A stretch of DNA of 64,000 nucleotides from Perognathus longimembris pacificus (GCF_023159225.1 NC_063172.1:65415067-65479066), one strand, 5' to 3'. Shown: positions 31,140 to 42,840, counted from the first letter of the stretch. Numbers and translations are program-made. Notes: generated by a model not told the origin, from the letters alone.

Positions 31140-31579
31140 AGAAGTATATGTTTATTGTACAACCACCACTGCTGTTGTTGAGAAATGGGAATTTTCCCCT
31201 TCTCATTTCTTTTGTGCTATAGTCCACAGGTACTTTCATATGGTTATGGGGATTGCACGCATCATTCCTCAAAGCATCACCATCATCGTCCAAACTAGTC
31301 ACACGCAAAGTTACTACAAATAAAAACTACGCTTTTACAGCCATAATTTATGCTACTAATGTCATAAGTACATCTTTATAAATTATATGCCCATTAATAA
31401 AGATTTATAATTATGTTATATTTGTCTTTCCTGCACAGTGTGAAAGGTGGAATTAAAAAAACCAAAATTAATATGCTAAGTGCCCTTTGTACAACTAGTT
31501 AAGATAAGAAAAAACAAAAAAATATTGGCTTTTATAATTTCCTATGCTCTTATTTTTATCAGAGATCTTCATGAGTTTT

Positions 31580-32420
31580 CAGTGATATCTAGAAATCTTT
31601 TATTTCAACTTGGGCTTTTTATGTCAAAATTCCCTTTAGCATTTCTTGTAAGGCAAGCCTGATAGCAACAGGCTGCTTAAACTTTCATTTTTCTGGAAAT
31701 TGTTAGTACCACCCCATTTTGAAGGAAAACTTTGCCAAATACAGACTTCTTGGTTGATCATTTTCTTGTTTAATATTTGTTTGTTTGGGGTTTTTTTGGT
31801 ACTAAATACACGAACCCACTGCCTCTGGCTTCAAGGTTTCTGCTAAGAAATTGATAAATTATCAAGTTTCCCAAGTCAATGCTATGTTACTTTTCTAATG
31901 TTGTTTTCAAAATTGTATTTGTCTTTTTCTTACTGTAACGTGTCTTGGTGTGAATCTTTCCATTTACCAGCCTCTGAGTTCATGATTTCCATAAACTTGA
32001 AGAGTTTTCCACCATTATTTCTCCCAATCTCTCTACTTTCTCTCTGCTCCTATAAATTCCACTGTGCCTATAGATCTGCCTAATGGTGTCATATAAGTCT
32101 CATATGCATTTTTCTTTATTTTTCCCTTTTTTAATAATTTCAAATGTCTTTTATTCAAGTCCAGTGATTCTTCTGCCTCCTCAATTCTGCCAGTAAGCCC
32201 CTGTCGTTAATTTTCAGTTGTACTTTTTCAGCTCCAGAATTTCTGTTTGGTTTTACTTGATCATTTCTATCTCTTTGTTTATATTTCAATTTTGTTCATA
32301 TGTTGTTTTCCTGACTTCCCTTAGTTCTTCCCTTAATCTGTATTTTCCTCTAGTTCATTGAGCACACATCAGACAGTTATTTTAAAGTCTTGGTGTAGTA
32401 AGTAGGTGGTTTGTTTCCCC
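31580..32420 (-). mobile_element. Ancient L1-related fragment, minus strand (ORF1 region)
   Basis: On the plus strand, TTTAGCATTTCTTGTAAGGC, CAAGGTTTCTGCTAAGAAAT, TGTCTTGGTGTGAATCTTTCC and TTTTCAGCTCCAGAATTTCTG are the antisense of the ORF1 region of old L1 or the related half-L1 (HAL1). All frames are broken. Confidence 0.6.
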
Positions 32421-32636
32421 AGGGAAAGTTCTTGCCTCTTTATTTTCTTCCATTGAATAAACCATGTTTTCCTGTTTCTGTTTTGGTGTATTCTTGTTTT
32501 ATTCTTTAAATTGAGCAGGTGAGAAACATTTTCTTCCATGAGATCTAGTCAGGGAAGCTTCACTAGTTCTCTGGTCTTGGCTCTAAGCTTTAAGATTAGC
32601 CCAAGGAGAATGGTCTTAGGAGGTTTGTTTAAAAAA

Positions 32637-32857
32637 AAAACAGTATTGGAGTTTGAACTCACGACCTGGTCATTTCTGAGCCCGTAGGTGTTCTGTTACC
32701 TGAGCCATATCCTCACCATTTTATTGCTTGGATTTTTGCTTGGTCCTGCCTCCAACCTTGCTAACTTTTCTCCAGGGCTGACCTCGAACCTGCTCTTCCA
32801 AATCTCCATCTTCTGAGTAGCTAGGATTGCATATGGAAGCCACTGTGCCTGGCCTCC
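32637..32857 (-). mobile_element. Old type B-like SINE, minus strand
   Basis: TTGGAGTTTGAACTCACGACC, CTGACCTCGAACCTGCTC and GTAGCTAGGATTGCATATGG are readable, and it is diverged. Confidence 0.6.
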
Positions 32858-33360
32858 TGAGGCTTTTGTTTCTGAACATGTGTCTTACCTATGCATGCGT
32901 GTCTTTTCCCCATTATCTATAGGACTTCAGTCTTTCTTCAGCCTCCTTCCACTCAGTCTTTTACCCCAGCTATCCATTGACCCCCTGCAACATTCTTAGG
33001 CAGCAGCGACTGCTTCTCCCAGTTTGAGATCTAAGCTAGCAATCGTGGACCAGTACTTAGTGCATCCTCTGCTGTGTTAGAACATGGAAAATAAAGCTTA
33101 CTCTGCTCTCAGCAATTTAGTTGTCTCTACTTTATTTTTCATTGCTTTTGTCTAGCTTTGGTATCAGGACATTAGCTACTGCAGAAAATGAATTGGGAGG
33201 ATTTTTTTCTTTTACTTTTGTTTTCTGGAAAAGGTTGTGCTCGCATGACATTATTTCTCCAATAATGTCTGATAGGATTCACTAGTGAAACTGTTTGGAA
33301 CTGGGCTTCTAATTATGGGAAGATTTTAAATCATGAATTCCAATTTCTTTACTTAATAAA

Positions 33361-33364
<4 letters not shown>

Positions 33365-33394
<30 letters not shown>

Positions 33395-33577
33395 CAGTCC
33401 TGGGGCTTGGACTCAGGGCCTTGTCCCTGGCTTCTTTTTGCTCAAGGCTAGCACTCTGCCACTTGAGCCACAACGCCACTTCTGGCCGTTTTCTGTATAT
33501 GTGGTGCTGGGGAATTGAACCCAGGGCCTCATGTATACGAGGCAAGCACTCTTGCCACTAGGCCATATCCCCAGCCT
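33365..33577 (-). mobile_element. Type A SINE, minus strand, long A tail
   Basis: It has a T run of about 28 (reversed tail). A 14-bp duplication, ACTTAATAAATCTT, lies at 33351-33364 and 33578-33591. The right half lacks GAGCACT relative to other copies. It belongs to the GTATACGAGGCAAGCACTCTTGCC group. Confidence 0.94.
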
Positions 33578-33963
33578 ACTTAATAAATCTTAATAAGCTA
33601 ATTTCTACATATCCTTAAAGAGTAGTTCCCAAAATATAGCTACAAAATTTTGAAGCAGTGGTATTATAATTTTTCCTATTCTCTTAAAATGTTTTCTGGA
33701 TCTTATCCAAATTTCTAAGATAAATACATATAATTTTATAACAAAACATTACTTGTTAAATATGCAACCTGTGAGTAAAAACAATCTGCATCTAATGTGA
33801 TGATAAACTATTAAATAAGAAAGGCAATTGAAAGAAATTTTGTCTTAAAGTTTGGTTTTAGTAGCCCAACCCTAATAATAAGTGTGTCTATGAAGTTATG
33901 GTACATTAATGAATAATCAGCTAGAGAAGGTCTTGCTTTAAAAAAAAAAAAAAAAGACTGTAA

Positions 33964-34190
33964 ACTGGGCTCTGGTGGCTTATGCCTGCAATCTTAGCTG
34001 CTCAGGAGGCTGAGATCTGAGGACCATGGTTCAGAGCCAGCCTAGGCAGGAAAGTCCATGACACTCATCTCCAGTCAACCACCAGAAAACTAGAAGTGGA
34101 GCTGTGGCTCAGAGTGGTAGAGCACCCAGGCCCTGGTTTCAAGCCCCACAACCAACAACAACAACAAACCCAAAACAGAACAAACAAACA
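33964..34190 (+). mobile_element. Type B SINE
   Basis: It runs from GGGCTCTGGTGGCTTATGCC to GTGGAGCTGTGGCTC and CCTGGTTTCAAGCCCC with a CAA-rich tail. The right half lacks the TGCTAGCCTTGAGC section. Confidence 0.85.
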
Positions 34191-34284
34191 GAAAACACTG
34201 TATACGTGCATTTATCTCTGTTTCCTCTTTAAACTCTTCTGACTGACCCATGAAGATGAAAATAAGGCATGAAACCAGAAGAAC

Positions 34285-34390
34285 AACATGTGGCTCAAGT
34301 GATGGAATGTCGCTTGTAAGCAAGAAAGACCAGCAAAAGTAAGTGAGAATGTGAGGCCCCTGAGTTCAAGACCCAGTACCAGCTCTCCCT
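34285..34390 (+). mobile_element. SINE right-half fragment
   Basis: GTGGCTCAAGTGATGGAATG, then CCCCTGAGTTCAAGACCCAGTACC. It is the right half alone, diverged, with an insertion. Confidence 0.6.
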
Positions 34391-34842
34391 AACAAAGGAA
34401 GTTATTCTTAAAATATCTCAGAATGAGTTTATGTTTAGGCAAATAACCTATATTTCTCTAAGGAGGACATTTAAGAAGCCAATGCACAATATAAATATAA
34501 AAACTTTGTGACTTTGCAAGATGTGTAGGTATACTAACTATCAAATTTATTTTACAAGTGCAACTAAAATAATTATTTTACCTTAACTATTTAAGAATCT
34601 CAACATAATCCAAGAGTTAGCAAGGTCCACACTTCTAATAAGAAGTCAGTACAGTAGATGCTTGGTATTGGCAAGTATATGATTTCCTTCTAGAAGCCCG
34701 CCACTGAGGGAAACCCATAAATGTTCAGCATGCATAGAGTACAGTGCTGTACTGTGGACGCTTGATTTGGTGTTGGTTTTATTTTTTCCTGTAATACTAC
34801 ATAATTTCTGTCAAAAGCATGCCATCTTTTGACATGTAAATC

Positions 34843-34845
<3 letters not shown>

Positions 34846-34873
<28 letters not shown>

Positions 34874-35110
34874 CCATGTGTGTCCGTGTGTGTCCCCTGG
34901 GGCTTGAACCCGGATGCTGCCCCTGAGCTTCTTTCACTCAGGGCTAGCACCCTCCTACTTGAGCCACTGCTTCACTTCTGGTTTTTGGTAGTTTGATGGA
35001 GCTAAGGGTCTCATGGACTTTCTTGCCTGGGCTGGCTTCCAACCCTGATCCCCACACCTCAACCCCCTGAGTAGCTAAGATTACAGGCATGAGCTACCAC
35101 TGCTCGGCTC
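34846..35110 (-). mobile_element. Type B SINE, minus strand, with (GT)n at its tail
   Basis: A GT run (34846-34872) sits where the reversed A tail should be. Next come CTGGGGCTTGAACCCGGATGC, GGGCTAGCACCCTCC and GTAGCTAAGATTACAGGCATG. Confidence 0.85.
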
Positions 35111-35416
35111 TCAATCAGCTTTATTACCTTAGATTAAGCACATTACCTTTTGCCTTGCCTCTTATGGGTACCGTTTACTTCTGGAGAGGCATACTGTATT
35201 TTCACAAAATTAAGAGCAAGGAAACATTTGAGGATCACATAACCATTTAAATACAACTTACAACCATGTGGGAATGACCCTCTGTAGCAACTAAGCTGGT
35301 TGAGATGCACATGGAATTTAACATTTTTGTGTTTGAAATTTCTTGATTTAATTTTTTTAGCTGAAGTGGGTTAAAAATCTTTGTAGTATATCTATGATTA
35401 AGGTAGACATTAGGAT

Positions 35417-35616
35417 CTGGGTGCTCTCTCATAACTTTTTTGCTTAAGGCTAGTACTCTGCCACTTGAACCACAATTCCACTTCCAGATTTCTTGGTGGC
35501 TAATTGGAGATAAGAGTTTCACAGACTTTCCTGTGCAGGGTGGCTTGGAACTGTGATACACAGATCTCAACCTCCTGATAGCTAAGATTGCAGGCATGAG
35601 CCACAAGTGCCAAGCT
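35417..35616 (-). mobile_element. Type B SINE, minus strand
   Basis: It contains AAGGCTAGTACTCTGCCAC, GGTGGCTAATTGGAGATAAG and GATAGCTAAGATTGCAGGCATG; the outer right half is missing. Confidence 0.85.
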
Positions 35617-35714
35617 TAATTCAAACAGGGTGAAATTTGTTCACCTTGGGATAAGTGAATATGACTAATAATAGTGGTCATTGGCTTTAGAAAATAGAAT
35701 AATTAAATGTGCAA

Positions 35715-36018
35715 AGTCCAAGCTTTAACACTAGCTAATAATCCTAGTACTTGGGGAAACTGAAACAGATAAATTATGAATTTAAGGATTGGCTGCACTA
35801 TGTAGTGTGTTGGAGGCCAGATTTAGCTATGAGAAGTAAAAGCCTTTTTTTAAAAAAAAAATTTTTACAGCCCAGAAACTCAGTCAAAAATACACAACAG
35901 CCACATGTGGAGATGTATATCTATAATTCAATCAGCCAGAAAGCTGAGGTCAGGAGGTTTGCAAGTTTGAGGCCAATCTAGGTGACATAGCAAAACCCTA
36001 TAACAAAAGAAAAAAAAT
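35715..36018 (+). mobile_element. Two old B1-like SINEs
   Basis: One unit lies at about 35715-35865 (TAATCCTAGTACTTGGGGAAAC) and a second at about 35890-36018 (AGATGTATATCTATAATTC, GGCCAATCTAGGTGACATAG, ending in an A tail). Confidence 0.6.
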
Positions 36019-36034
36019 AGACAAAGAATCTGAG

Positions 36035-36640
36035 CAGGCCTGTCTCCAAGGAAGACACAAGTGATTAATACCACATGAAAAGATGTTGTACATCATTGTC
36101 GTTAGGGAAATGCAAATCAAAACCACAATGAGTTATCACTTCACAGCCATTAGGCTACTTACCATGTTTATCTATATGTCTGCCCCCACGCATGCATGTA
36201 CAACAGGAAATAGCAGATATTAATGAGTATGTGGAGGTATTGGAAACCTTGCATGCTGCAGGTGGAAATATAAAATGGCACTGTTTAGGCAGAAAACAGT
36301 TTGACCATTTCTCAAACTAACATACCAGTTACTAGATGATTGGCTAACTAGCCTAGATCATATGCCCAAAAGATCTGAAGAAATTAGTCCAAACAGATAC
36401 TTGAGCACCAATATTTACAGCACATATACACACAGTGGATTATTACTCAGCTTTACAAAGGAAAGTAATTATGACTTGTTCTATTTAATGGAAGAACTAA
36501 TGAGGACATGCTAAGCGAAGTAAGCCAGACACAAAAGGAGAAATGCTGTATGATCCCACATATGTAAGGCACTTAGAATAATGACATCTATAAACCGAAG
36601 GAATATATGACCAGGGATTGTAGAAAAAGTGTCTGTGTAG
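36035..36640 (+). mobile_element. L1 ORF2 3' fragment
   Basis: GGAAATGCAAATCAAAACCACAATGAG, AGTGGATTATTACTCAGC and GCTAAGCGAAGTAAGCCAGAC are hallmarks of the L1 ORF2 C-terminal region. The frame is broken throughout. Confidence 0.8.
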
Positions 36641-36641
36641 T

Positions 36642-36860
36642 CCATTTTCTATTGCTATAACAAAATAGCTGAAGCTGGGAATTTATGAAGAAAAGATGCT
36701 TTTATTAGTTCATAGCTCTGGAGATCCAGTAGCATGGTACCAATATCTGCTTGGCTTCTGATGAGAACCTGTGTTGCATCACAACATGGCAAAAGATGTG
36801 CACATAGAAACAAGCATACACAGACACGGATACTATACCAGAGAGAGGATTTTTGTGTGT
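36642..36860 (+). repeat. Old mammalian interspersed repeat (class uncertain)
   Basis: TTCTATTGCTATAACAAAATAGC, GAAGCTGGGAATTTATGAAG and TTATTAGTTCATAGCTCTGG match a frequent ancient mammalian repeat that I cannot name with certainty. Confidence 0.5.
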
Positions 36861-36950
36861 GTTGAACCATCCTTGCATACCCTGAAATGAAACAAATTTG
36901 ATTTTAATGTATGATATTTTCAATGTGTTATTAAATATATCTTTATTCTT

Positions 36951-37157
36951 GTTGTGTTTTGTTTTTTGCCAGTCCTGGAGCTTGAACTCAGGGCCTGAGC
37001 ACTGTCTCTGGCTTCTTTTTGCTCAAGGCTAGCACTCTACCACTTGAGCCACAGCGCCACTTCTGGTTTTTTCTATATATGTGGTGCTGAGGAATCGAAC
37101 CCAGGGCTTCATGTATAGGCGGCGAGCACACTACCACTAGGCCATACTCCCAGCCCC
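36951..37157 (-). mobile_element. Type A SINE, minus strand
   Basis: It is full length, of the TGGTGCTGAGGAATCGAACC group. A perfect 15-bp duplication, TATATCTTTATTCTT, lies at 36936-36950 and 37158-37172. Confidence 0.95.
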
Positions 37158-37172
37158 TATATCTTTATTCTT

Positions 37173-37985
37173 TCCTCTGCTCTTGTGGTTACAGTTATTT
37201 TCCTCTTCTCTGTGCAGGAATACTTTATCTTCTTTAGTTCTGGCTTAGTGGTCATGAATTCTTTTAACTTATTCTTATCTTGGAAGGTCTTTATTTCTCC
37301 TTTAATTCTGACAGATAACTTTGTTGGATACAGTAATCTAGGTTGACAGCTATTTTCTTTCAGAGTTCAAAATTCATCATTTCAAGAGAAACCTAATGTT
37401 TTTCTGATAGGCTTGCCTTTGTGAGTTAGCATTTTTGTCTTACAGCCCTTAACATTCTTTCTTTGTTTTGTACTCTTGTGATCTGAATTATAATATGACA
37501 TAGGAGGTCATTTTTACTCAGGTCTTTTTGGGGTTGTAAATAGCCTTCTGTGCCTGGATGTCTATATCTTTCATTTGGGATATCTGGTGCTATTATTTCA
37601 TGTAATAGGTTTTCTATGACTTTCTCCACAATGAATATGTAAATCCAGTCTTTTAATTAGGTCTCAGAGGCCTTGTATATTCTGCTCATAATTCTGTATT
37701 CTTTTCTTTATTATTGTCTGAATGTTCTCATTTATCAGCTTTGTTTTAAGCCCTGAAATTTCTCATCTTGCTTGATAAATCATTGATAAGGAGTTCTGCT
37801 AAGTTTTGTATTTGATTACTGAGCATTTTAATTTGAAGATTTCTGTTTACTTTTAAATCTCTGTTGAAATTCTCAATTTCACCTATTCTCATTTTTTAAT
37901 TTATTCTGTTGTCTTTTTTTCTTGGAATTCTCTACCCCCTCAAAATTATTATTTATACAAATAGAGTCATTATATTCAATATATG
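37173..37985 (-). mobile_element. Ancient L1/HAL1-related fragment, minus strand
   Basis: On the plus strand, GGAAGGTCTTTATTTCTCC, GATAACTTTGTTGGATACAG, TTTTTCTGATAGGCTTGCC and GTGCCTGGATGTCTATATC are antisense L1-type ORF1 sequence. A continuation may follow at 38340-38600. Confidence 0.55.
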
Positions 37986-38004
37986 TTATATAAGAATTGA
38001 ATTA

Positions 38005-38345
38005 CAGGAGTTAGAGATGCGGCTCAGTTGATAGAGGCTAGCCAATGAGCGAAAGTTGTTAGGTTTCAAGGCATTTGGGTACCAGTTTGGACTCCTTCCC
38101 CCCAAAAGAAATGGAACTATGCAACCTAAGGATAAACATGGGAGTGGGAATAATTGGGATGAATGATTGAAAGGGTGACCTTGAATAAGATGCATTATTC
38201 TCATAATTTGACTTAATGGAATTGTGACCTCTTTGTACAACTACTTAGTATAATAAAAATATTTTGAATTTAAACATTTTTATTGTAAAGGTGATATACA
38301 GAGGGGTTATAGTTGCATAAGTCAAGTATTAAGTATATTTCTTTT
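38005..38345. mobile_element. Old SINE head and two L1 3' ends facing each other
   Basis: A degraded ID-like head lies at about 38005-38100 (TTAGAGATGCGGCTCAG). A plus-strand L1 3' end follows to about 38270 (TGTGACCTCTTTGTACAACT, AATAAAA). A minus-strand L1 3' end starts at about 38276 (TTTTTATTGTAAAGGTGATATACAGAGG). The two tails abut. Confidence 0.5.
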
Positions 38346-38599
38346 TTAACTGTTTTGAATATCTTATCTGCCATTTCATTTACATCAATATCTTTGGAGT
38401 CAGTTACTAGAGAATTATAAACTTTTGCAAGTCATGTGACTTTTCTTTATATATCTTCTGTTGAGATTTGCTTATCTATTGTAAAGACTGTATCTTCCAC
38501 TTTTATATAGGAGAGATGTTAGGGAACAGTTTCTCTTTGTGATGTGTCCTAGGACATCTGATTTTTGTGAAGTGTTGATTATACTTCTAAATAGATTTT

Positions 38600-39395
38600 G
38601 CAGTATCATTTCCCTGTTACCTCTTGGGTGAGGATTAGTGTATTTTGACACAGTGACTGCTGTGTTCGAGCCTGAGGTACTGCTTTCTCAGTAGCCATGT
38701 GGGCTTCTCAGTGTGTGTGAGATCCAGACACACAACAGAACTCAGTGCTAGCCTGGCTTTGGAAGCACATGCAGTTCATCTATCCAGGTAAACTCCAACA
38801 GAAGGAACTTTGATTCCATGCTACTTTGTACTAGCCAGCAGGGAAGCTGAAAGCCAGTCCAACAAGCTTGGAGCACAAACCGCTCCCAATGACTGACTAG
38901 TAAGCGATACTAGTTCCCTCCAGAGTGCTCAAGAAGACAGAAAGAAGTGCAGATTAATTGGCCGAGGTAGTGAATTTCCACTCTTGCCTATACAACCATC
39001 TAAGAAGAAAATGCTTAAGAATTGTTTTTGCCTTTTGCAAAATTAAGAGCTTTTTTTTTCTTTCTTTTTCTTGCCACTTTTTGATTTACCAATTGTTTTG
39101 TATGTATATATATATACATGTTCTGGGTATTTGTTCTTCATGGATGTCAAGTATATATTGTTTTTCTCTTTCCTAGTAGTAAAATTTTATTTTTTCTCAT
39201 AACTGTAGCCTTTGTTTTCTATTTTTCTCCTGCTTTCTCCCTTTTCACTTTTGAGTATTCTGACTTTACTTTCCCTATTTCCCATTTTCTTCTGGCTTGG
39301 TTATTTTTTTTTAATCTTTTTGGCTTGTATTATTTCTACCTGTACCTCTTGAGGTTGTTATGAGTTGTGGATATCATAACTGGTACTTGTTTTGT
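38600..39395. other. Intergenic stretch with nothing recognised
   Basis: The second half is T-rich; the plus-strand frames there (for example 39118-39363) are low-complexity and not coding. Confidence 0.5.
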
Positions 39396-39396
39396 T

Positions 39397-39645
39397 TTCT
39401 TTTTGTGCCTGTCCTAGGGCTTGAACTCAAGGCCTGGATGCGGTCCCTGAGTTTTGTTTCTGTTTTGACTCAAGGCTGGCACTCTACCACTTGAGCCATA
39501 GCTTCACTTCTGCCTTTTTGGTGGTTAATTGGAGATAAGAGTCTCGAGGACTTTCCTGACCCATCTAGCTTGGAATTATAGTCCTCAGATCTCAGTTTCC
39601 TGAGTAGTTAGGATTATCAGCATGAACCACCAGCAGTTGGTCTGT
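39397..39645 (-). mobile_element. Type B SINE, minus strand
   Basis: It is nearly complete: TGTCCTAGGGCTTGAACTC, CTCAAGGCTGGCACTCTACC, GGTGGTTAATTGGAGATAAG and AGTTAGGATTATCAGCATG. Confidence 0.87.
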
Positions 39646-39712
39646 ACTTGGTTTTTAATTTATTTCTGCATCTGGCTCACTGCCATTTGTTATTGTTATT
39701 TGTTTTTTCCAG

Positions 39713-39798
39713 TCTAGACAGTGCTGGGAGCCGAGCATTATTATCCTTCAGGCATTTGGTAAAGATGCCCTACTACTGACCTCCACTCCCAGCCCAGG
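39713..39798 (-). mobile_element. ID-like SINE monomer, minus strand
   Basis: AGTGCTGGGAGCCGAGC through CCACTCCCAGCCC is a reversed, diverged tRNA-like head. Confidence 0.5.
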
Positions 39799-40432
39799 TA
39801 AGAGTTAGCACACACTGCTCTACACACAACCGGCCCCAGTCAAGCATCAATGCATAATTGAACTAAAAATCAGGAAGGATATTGAACCCCAACCAATGAA
39901 GATCCTAATACCTTCCTGAAAAATTTTGTCTTCTCAGTGTCTCTTGTGCTATTTGGGGTAGCATCCATAGCCTGGGGTCGTTGAATACCTAGTACACACA
40001 AAATACTTGTTAAACAAAGTGATGAGTAAGAAATAAGCAGAAGCACATATTAAGAAATTAGAGGGATGCCTGAACCAAGCACATAAATGGTAGTAATTAT
40101 ATTCATGTTATTGTTATTATTAACATTATTACGATGCAAGATTTACAAAGTTTGGCCCATAGTCTGCCTTTCAAGAGAGTGTCTACAAGATCAAAACTAT
40201 TTTCATAAGGACACAAGACACTTGCCTTTTTTTTTAATTACATTGCATTTGCACTGAAGACAAGAAAAATGGTCAGTAGAACTGCCCATGTCTTAGCATG
40301 TAGAAAACTACTACTAGGCAATGAATTCTCCATTACTGTGCCCATACATCTAAAAAAGGCAGCTTATATATGTCCCTTAAACAAAATTTACTGGTTTCAT
40401 TATTTGTCAACTTTTGAGTCCACTTATTCATC

Positions 40433-40499
40433 CATCCTTCCTCCCTCCCTCCCTCCCTCTTTCCCTTCCTCCCTCCTTTTCTTTCCTTCTTTCTTTCTA
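40433..40499. repeat. Pyrimidine-rich (CTCC)n/(TTCT)n tract
   Basis: Tetramer-like CCTT/CTCC repeats grade into TTTC repeats. Confidence 0.9.
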
Positions 40500-40572
40500 G
40501 TATTGAAGTTTGATCACAGGGCCTCACACTTGCTAGGCAGACACTCTACTGCTAAGTCATCTCTCCAGTTTC

Positions 40573-40618
<46 letters not shown>

Positions 40619-40965
40619 CTGGTTGTTTGAGATACAGTCTGGCTTTCTGCCTGGGCATTTTCCTGGAACATGATCCTCCTATTTTTTGCTTGCCATTCTA
40701 AGTGGAATGACAGGTATGCATCATGACACCCAGCTGAGACAGAATCACTCAAACTTTTCTGTCCTGTCTCCACAACCCTGGAACCATATTTCTCCTAATC
40801 TCAGCCTCCCACATAGATACGGTGACAGCAGTGTGCCACCATGGCAACTATTGATTGATAAAAGGTCTTGGGAACTTTTCTGATCTCTCTTGAACCTTGA
40901 TCTTCCCAATCTCAGCCTCCCAAGTAGCTAGGATTATAAGTGTACACTATCAGCACTTAGCTTAA
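40500..40965 (-). mobile_element. Cluster of minus-strand SINEs with (GT)n/(CG)n insert
   Basis: A reversed tRNA-like head (GGGCCTCACACTTGCTAGGCAG) is followed by a TG run passing into CGCGCGC (40575-40619). Then come a B1-like unit (CTGCCTGGGCATTTTCC), another (CAGCCTCCCACATAGATACGG) and the last (CAGCCTCCCAAGTAGCTAGG). At least three insertion events seem to be involved. Confidence 0.65.
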
Positions 40966-41315
40966 CTTAACATCTTGTGTGATAAAAGGGCAAGTATGTA
41001 TTAAGCTCTTGGGCTGCTTGATTATTGTCTCAAAGAAGACATTTGTGCCATTGTTTGTTCTGGCAACTGTGTTTTCCATGAAATGCTGTTTTATTTATTA
41101 TAATGGCTGGCAGATAAAGGATAATTATAAAGAGTTGAGAACTTGGCAGACATTTTCTCTAAAATAAAGTAAATGAACCTGTCACTTCAAAATAAACACC
41201 TGACAATATTGGTTGTCTATGATAAATCTAAATTTTCAAGCAAAGACATTTGAAAAAATTATCCATACACATATCCTTAAAGAATTTTCTGATGATATTA
41301 GTAGAGATATCTTTA
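40966..41315. other. Intergenic stretch with nothing recognised
   Basis: No repeat or gene was read. Confidence 0.5.
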
Positions 41316-41317
41316 AA

Positions 41318-41492
41318 TTACTTTATTATTATTATTATAAAGGTGATCTACAGAGAGATTACAATTACATGAGTCAGGTAATGAGTACATTTCCTTTTGT
41401 ACAGTATCTTCTGTTCCCTTACTCTCTCCCAGTCCCTCCTTCCAATCTCCACCCACAAGTTGTTCAGTTCACTTCCTTCTGTGTCCAGTGAG
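41318..41492 (-). mobile_element. L1 3' end fragment, minus strand
   Basis: TTTATTATTATTATTATAAAGG, TACAGAGAGATTACAATTACATG and AGGTAATGAGTACATTTCC are the reverse of the recurrent L1 3' end, and the same block borders the L1 insertion site at 52000-52062. Confidence 0.65.
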
Positions 41493-41754
41493 AGAGATTA
41501 GTAGTGATATTATGAATATATTTTTTATATTTTGATAATGTGTCAACTTTTGGAAAATCTGCATGACAAAATTAGTCAATATTTTCTAAGCAACTAATAC
41601 TAATAATGATATGTGCAAACATGCTATATTAAAAAGGTCTATTTCATATATAAGAGAACCCAGTGGATTTTAATGTCGTATATGTAACGTGATATGTGTA
41701 TCAGTATCTATATATCTGTATACATACACACACAAATATATATATGGAGGGAAG

Positions 41755-41925
41755 AAGGGTAAGCAAATTGTTATTATATCCAATGTACATCATATAAAAC
41801 TGAACTGAGTAACTTGAGGGTAGGAATAGAAAGGGGACAGATGAGAGATAATGATGTACTTACAACCTGGCTTTTGGCATTGGAAGCCCTTTGTACATCT
41901 ATTTAATAAAATATTTTTAAAAATC
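41755..41925 (+). mobile_element. L1 3' end fragment
   Basis: It runs from AAATTGTTATTATATCCAATG to CCCTTTGTACATCTATTTAATAAAA. Confidence 0.5.
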
Positions 41926-41935
41926 ACTAAAGTGA

Positions 41936-42017
41936 AGGCTGCGATGTATCTCAGTGGCAAAGCGCTTGCCTAGCAAGGGCAACATCCTGGGTTCAATCCC
42001 CAGTACCAAAAAAAGGA
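41936..42017 (+). mobile_element. ID-like SINE monomer
   Basis: It begins GGCTGCGATGTATCTCAGTGG, continues to GGGTTCAATCCCCAGTACC, and ends in an A-rich tail; there is no right half. Confidence 0.85.
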
Positions 42018-42547
42018 AATACGTCTCCCCCCCCCCAAAAAAAAAAGAAAAGAAAAAAATCATTAAGGTGATAATGGCAGACCAGGGAGTCTATTTTCAC
42101 TACACTGTCTTTAACCTTAAATTTCAATAAAGTGATGAATATTAATATGCTTCCACCAGAAGAACATTCTAGAAATGACAGAGCAAAATTGTCAGAGTAA
42201 CCTCTCTATCCCTGGGAGTTCATTCCAATGGCTGATTTTCCAGGAGTCTATTTTAGTAGACTTCAATTCTTTGAAAGAATTGAAAAAATTTTGTTGTGTT
42301 TTTGCTTTACTTTGTTCTTGGTAAGAAAGAGTTATCACTTTCTGTCCTCTGCTACAAAAAATGCACTTTGTTCGGTCTCCCATTTACATCTTATTTATTA
42401 TATCTGGCAAAACTCTCGTTAAAAAATCATCCATCACCTTTCCAATAAAGATAAAAATTTTAAAAAAGGAAACAGAAGTCTTGCTCAAGAAGGTCATAAA
42501 CTGAAAAAAAAAATCCATTGGAAGTGGTATTTAAATAATTTTTGAGT

Positions 42548-42708
42548 CGTGTGTGTGTGTGTGCGTGTGTGTGCGTGTGTGTGCGTGCGTGTGTGTGTGC
42601 GTGCGTGTGTGCGTGTGCGTGTGTGTGTGCGTGTGCGTGCGTGTGTGCGTGCGTGTGTGTGCGTGTGTGTGTGCGTGTGTGTGCGTGCGTGTGTGTGCGT
42701 GTGTGCGC
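42548..42708. repeat. (GTGTGC)n-type alternating purine-pyrimidine microsatellite
   Basis: About 160 bases of strictly alternating pyrimidine and purine, mixing GTGTGTGC and GCGTGC units, so that all frames are open on both strands. It abuts a type B SINE on its right. Confidence 0.97.
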
Positions 42709-42714
42709 ACATGC

Positions 42715-42840
42715 ATGCCAGTACTGGGGCTTAAACTTGAGGCCTCGGTGCCGTCTCTTAGGTTTTTTGACCAAGACTTGCATTCTGCCACTTGAGTCAC
42801 AGCTCCACTTCTGGCTTGTTGCTTGTTAATTGGAGATAAT
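42715..42840 (-). mobile_element. Type B SINE fragment, minus strand
   Basis: The reversed right half (CAGTACTGGGGCTTAAACTTGAGG, CCACTTGAGTCACAGCTCC) and GTTAATTGGAGATAAT are present. The B1-like head is absent. Confidence 0.8.

Noticed and set aside
42459..42829. Overlapping frames rich in His-Thr or Val-Cys
   Set aside because: They are translations of a GTGTGC microsatellite, in which all frames are open.
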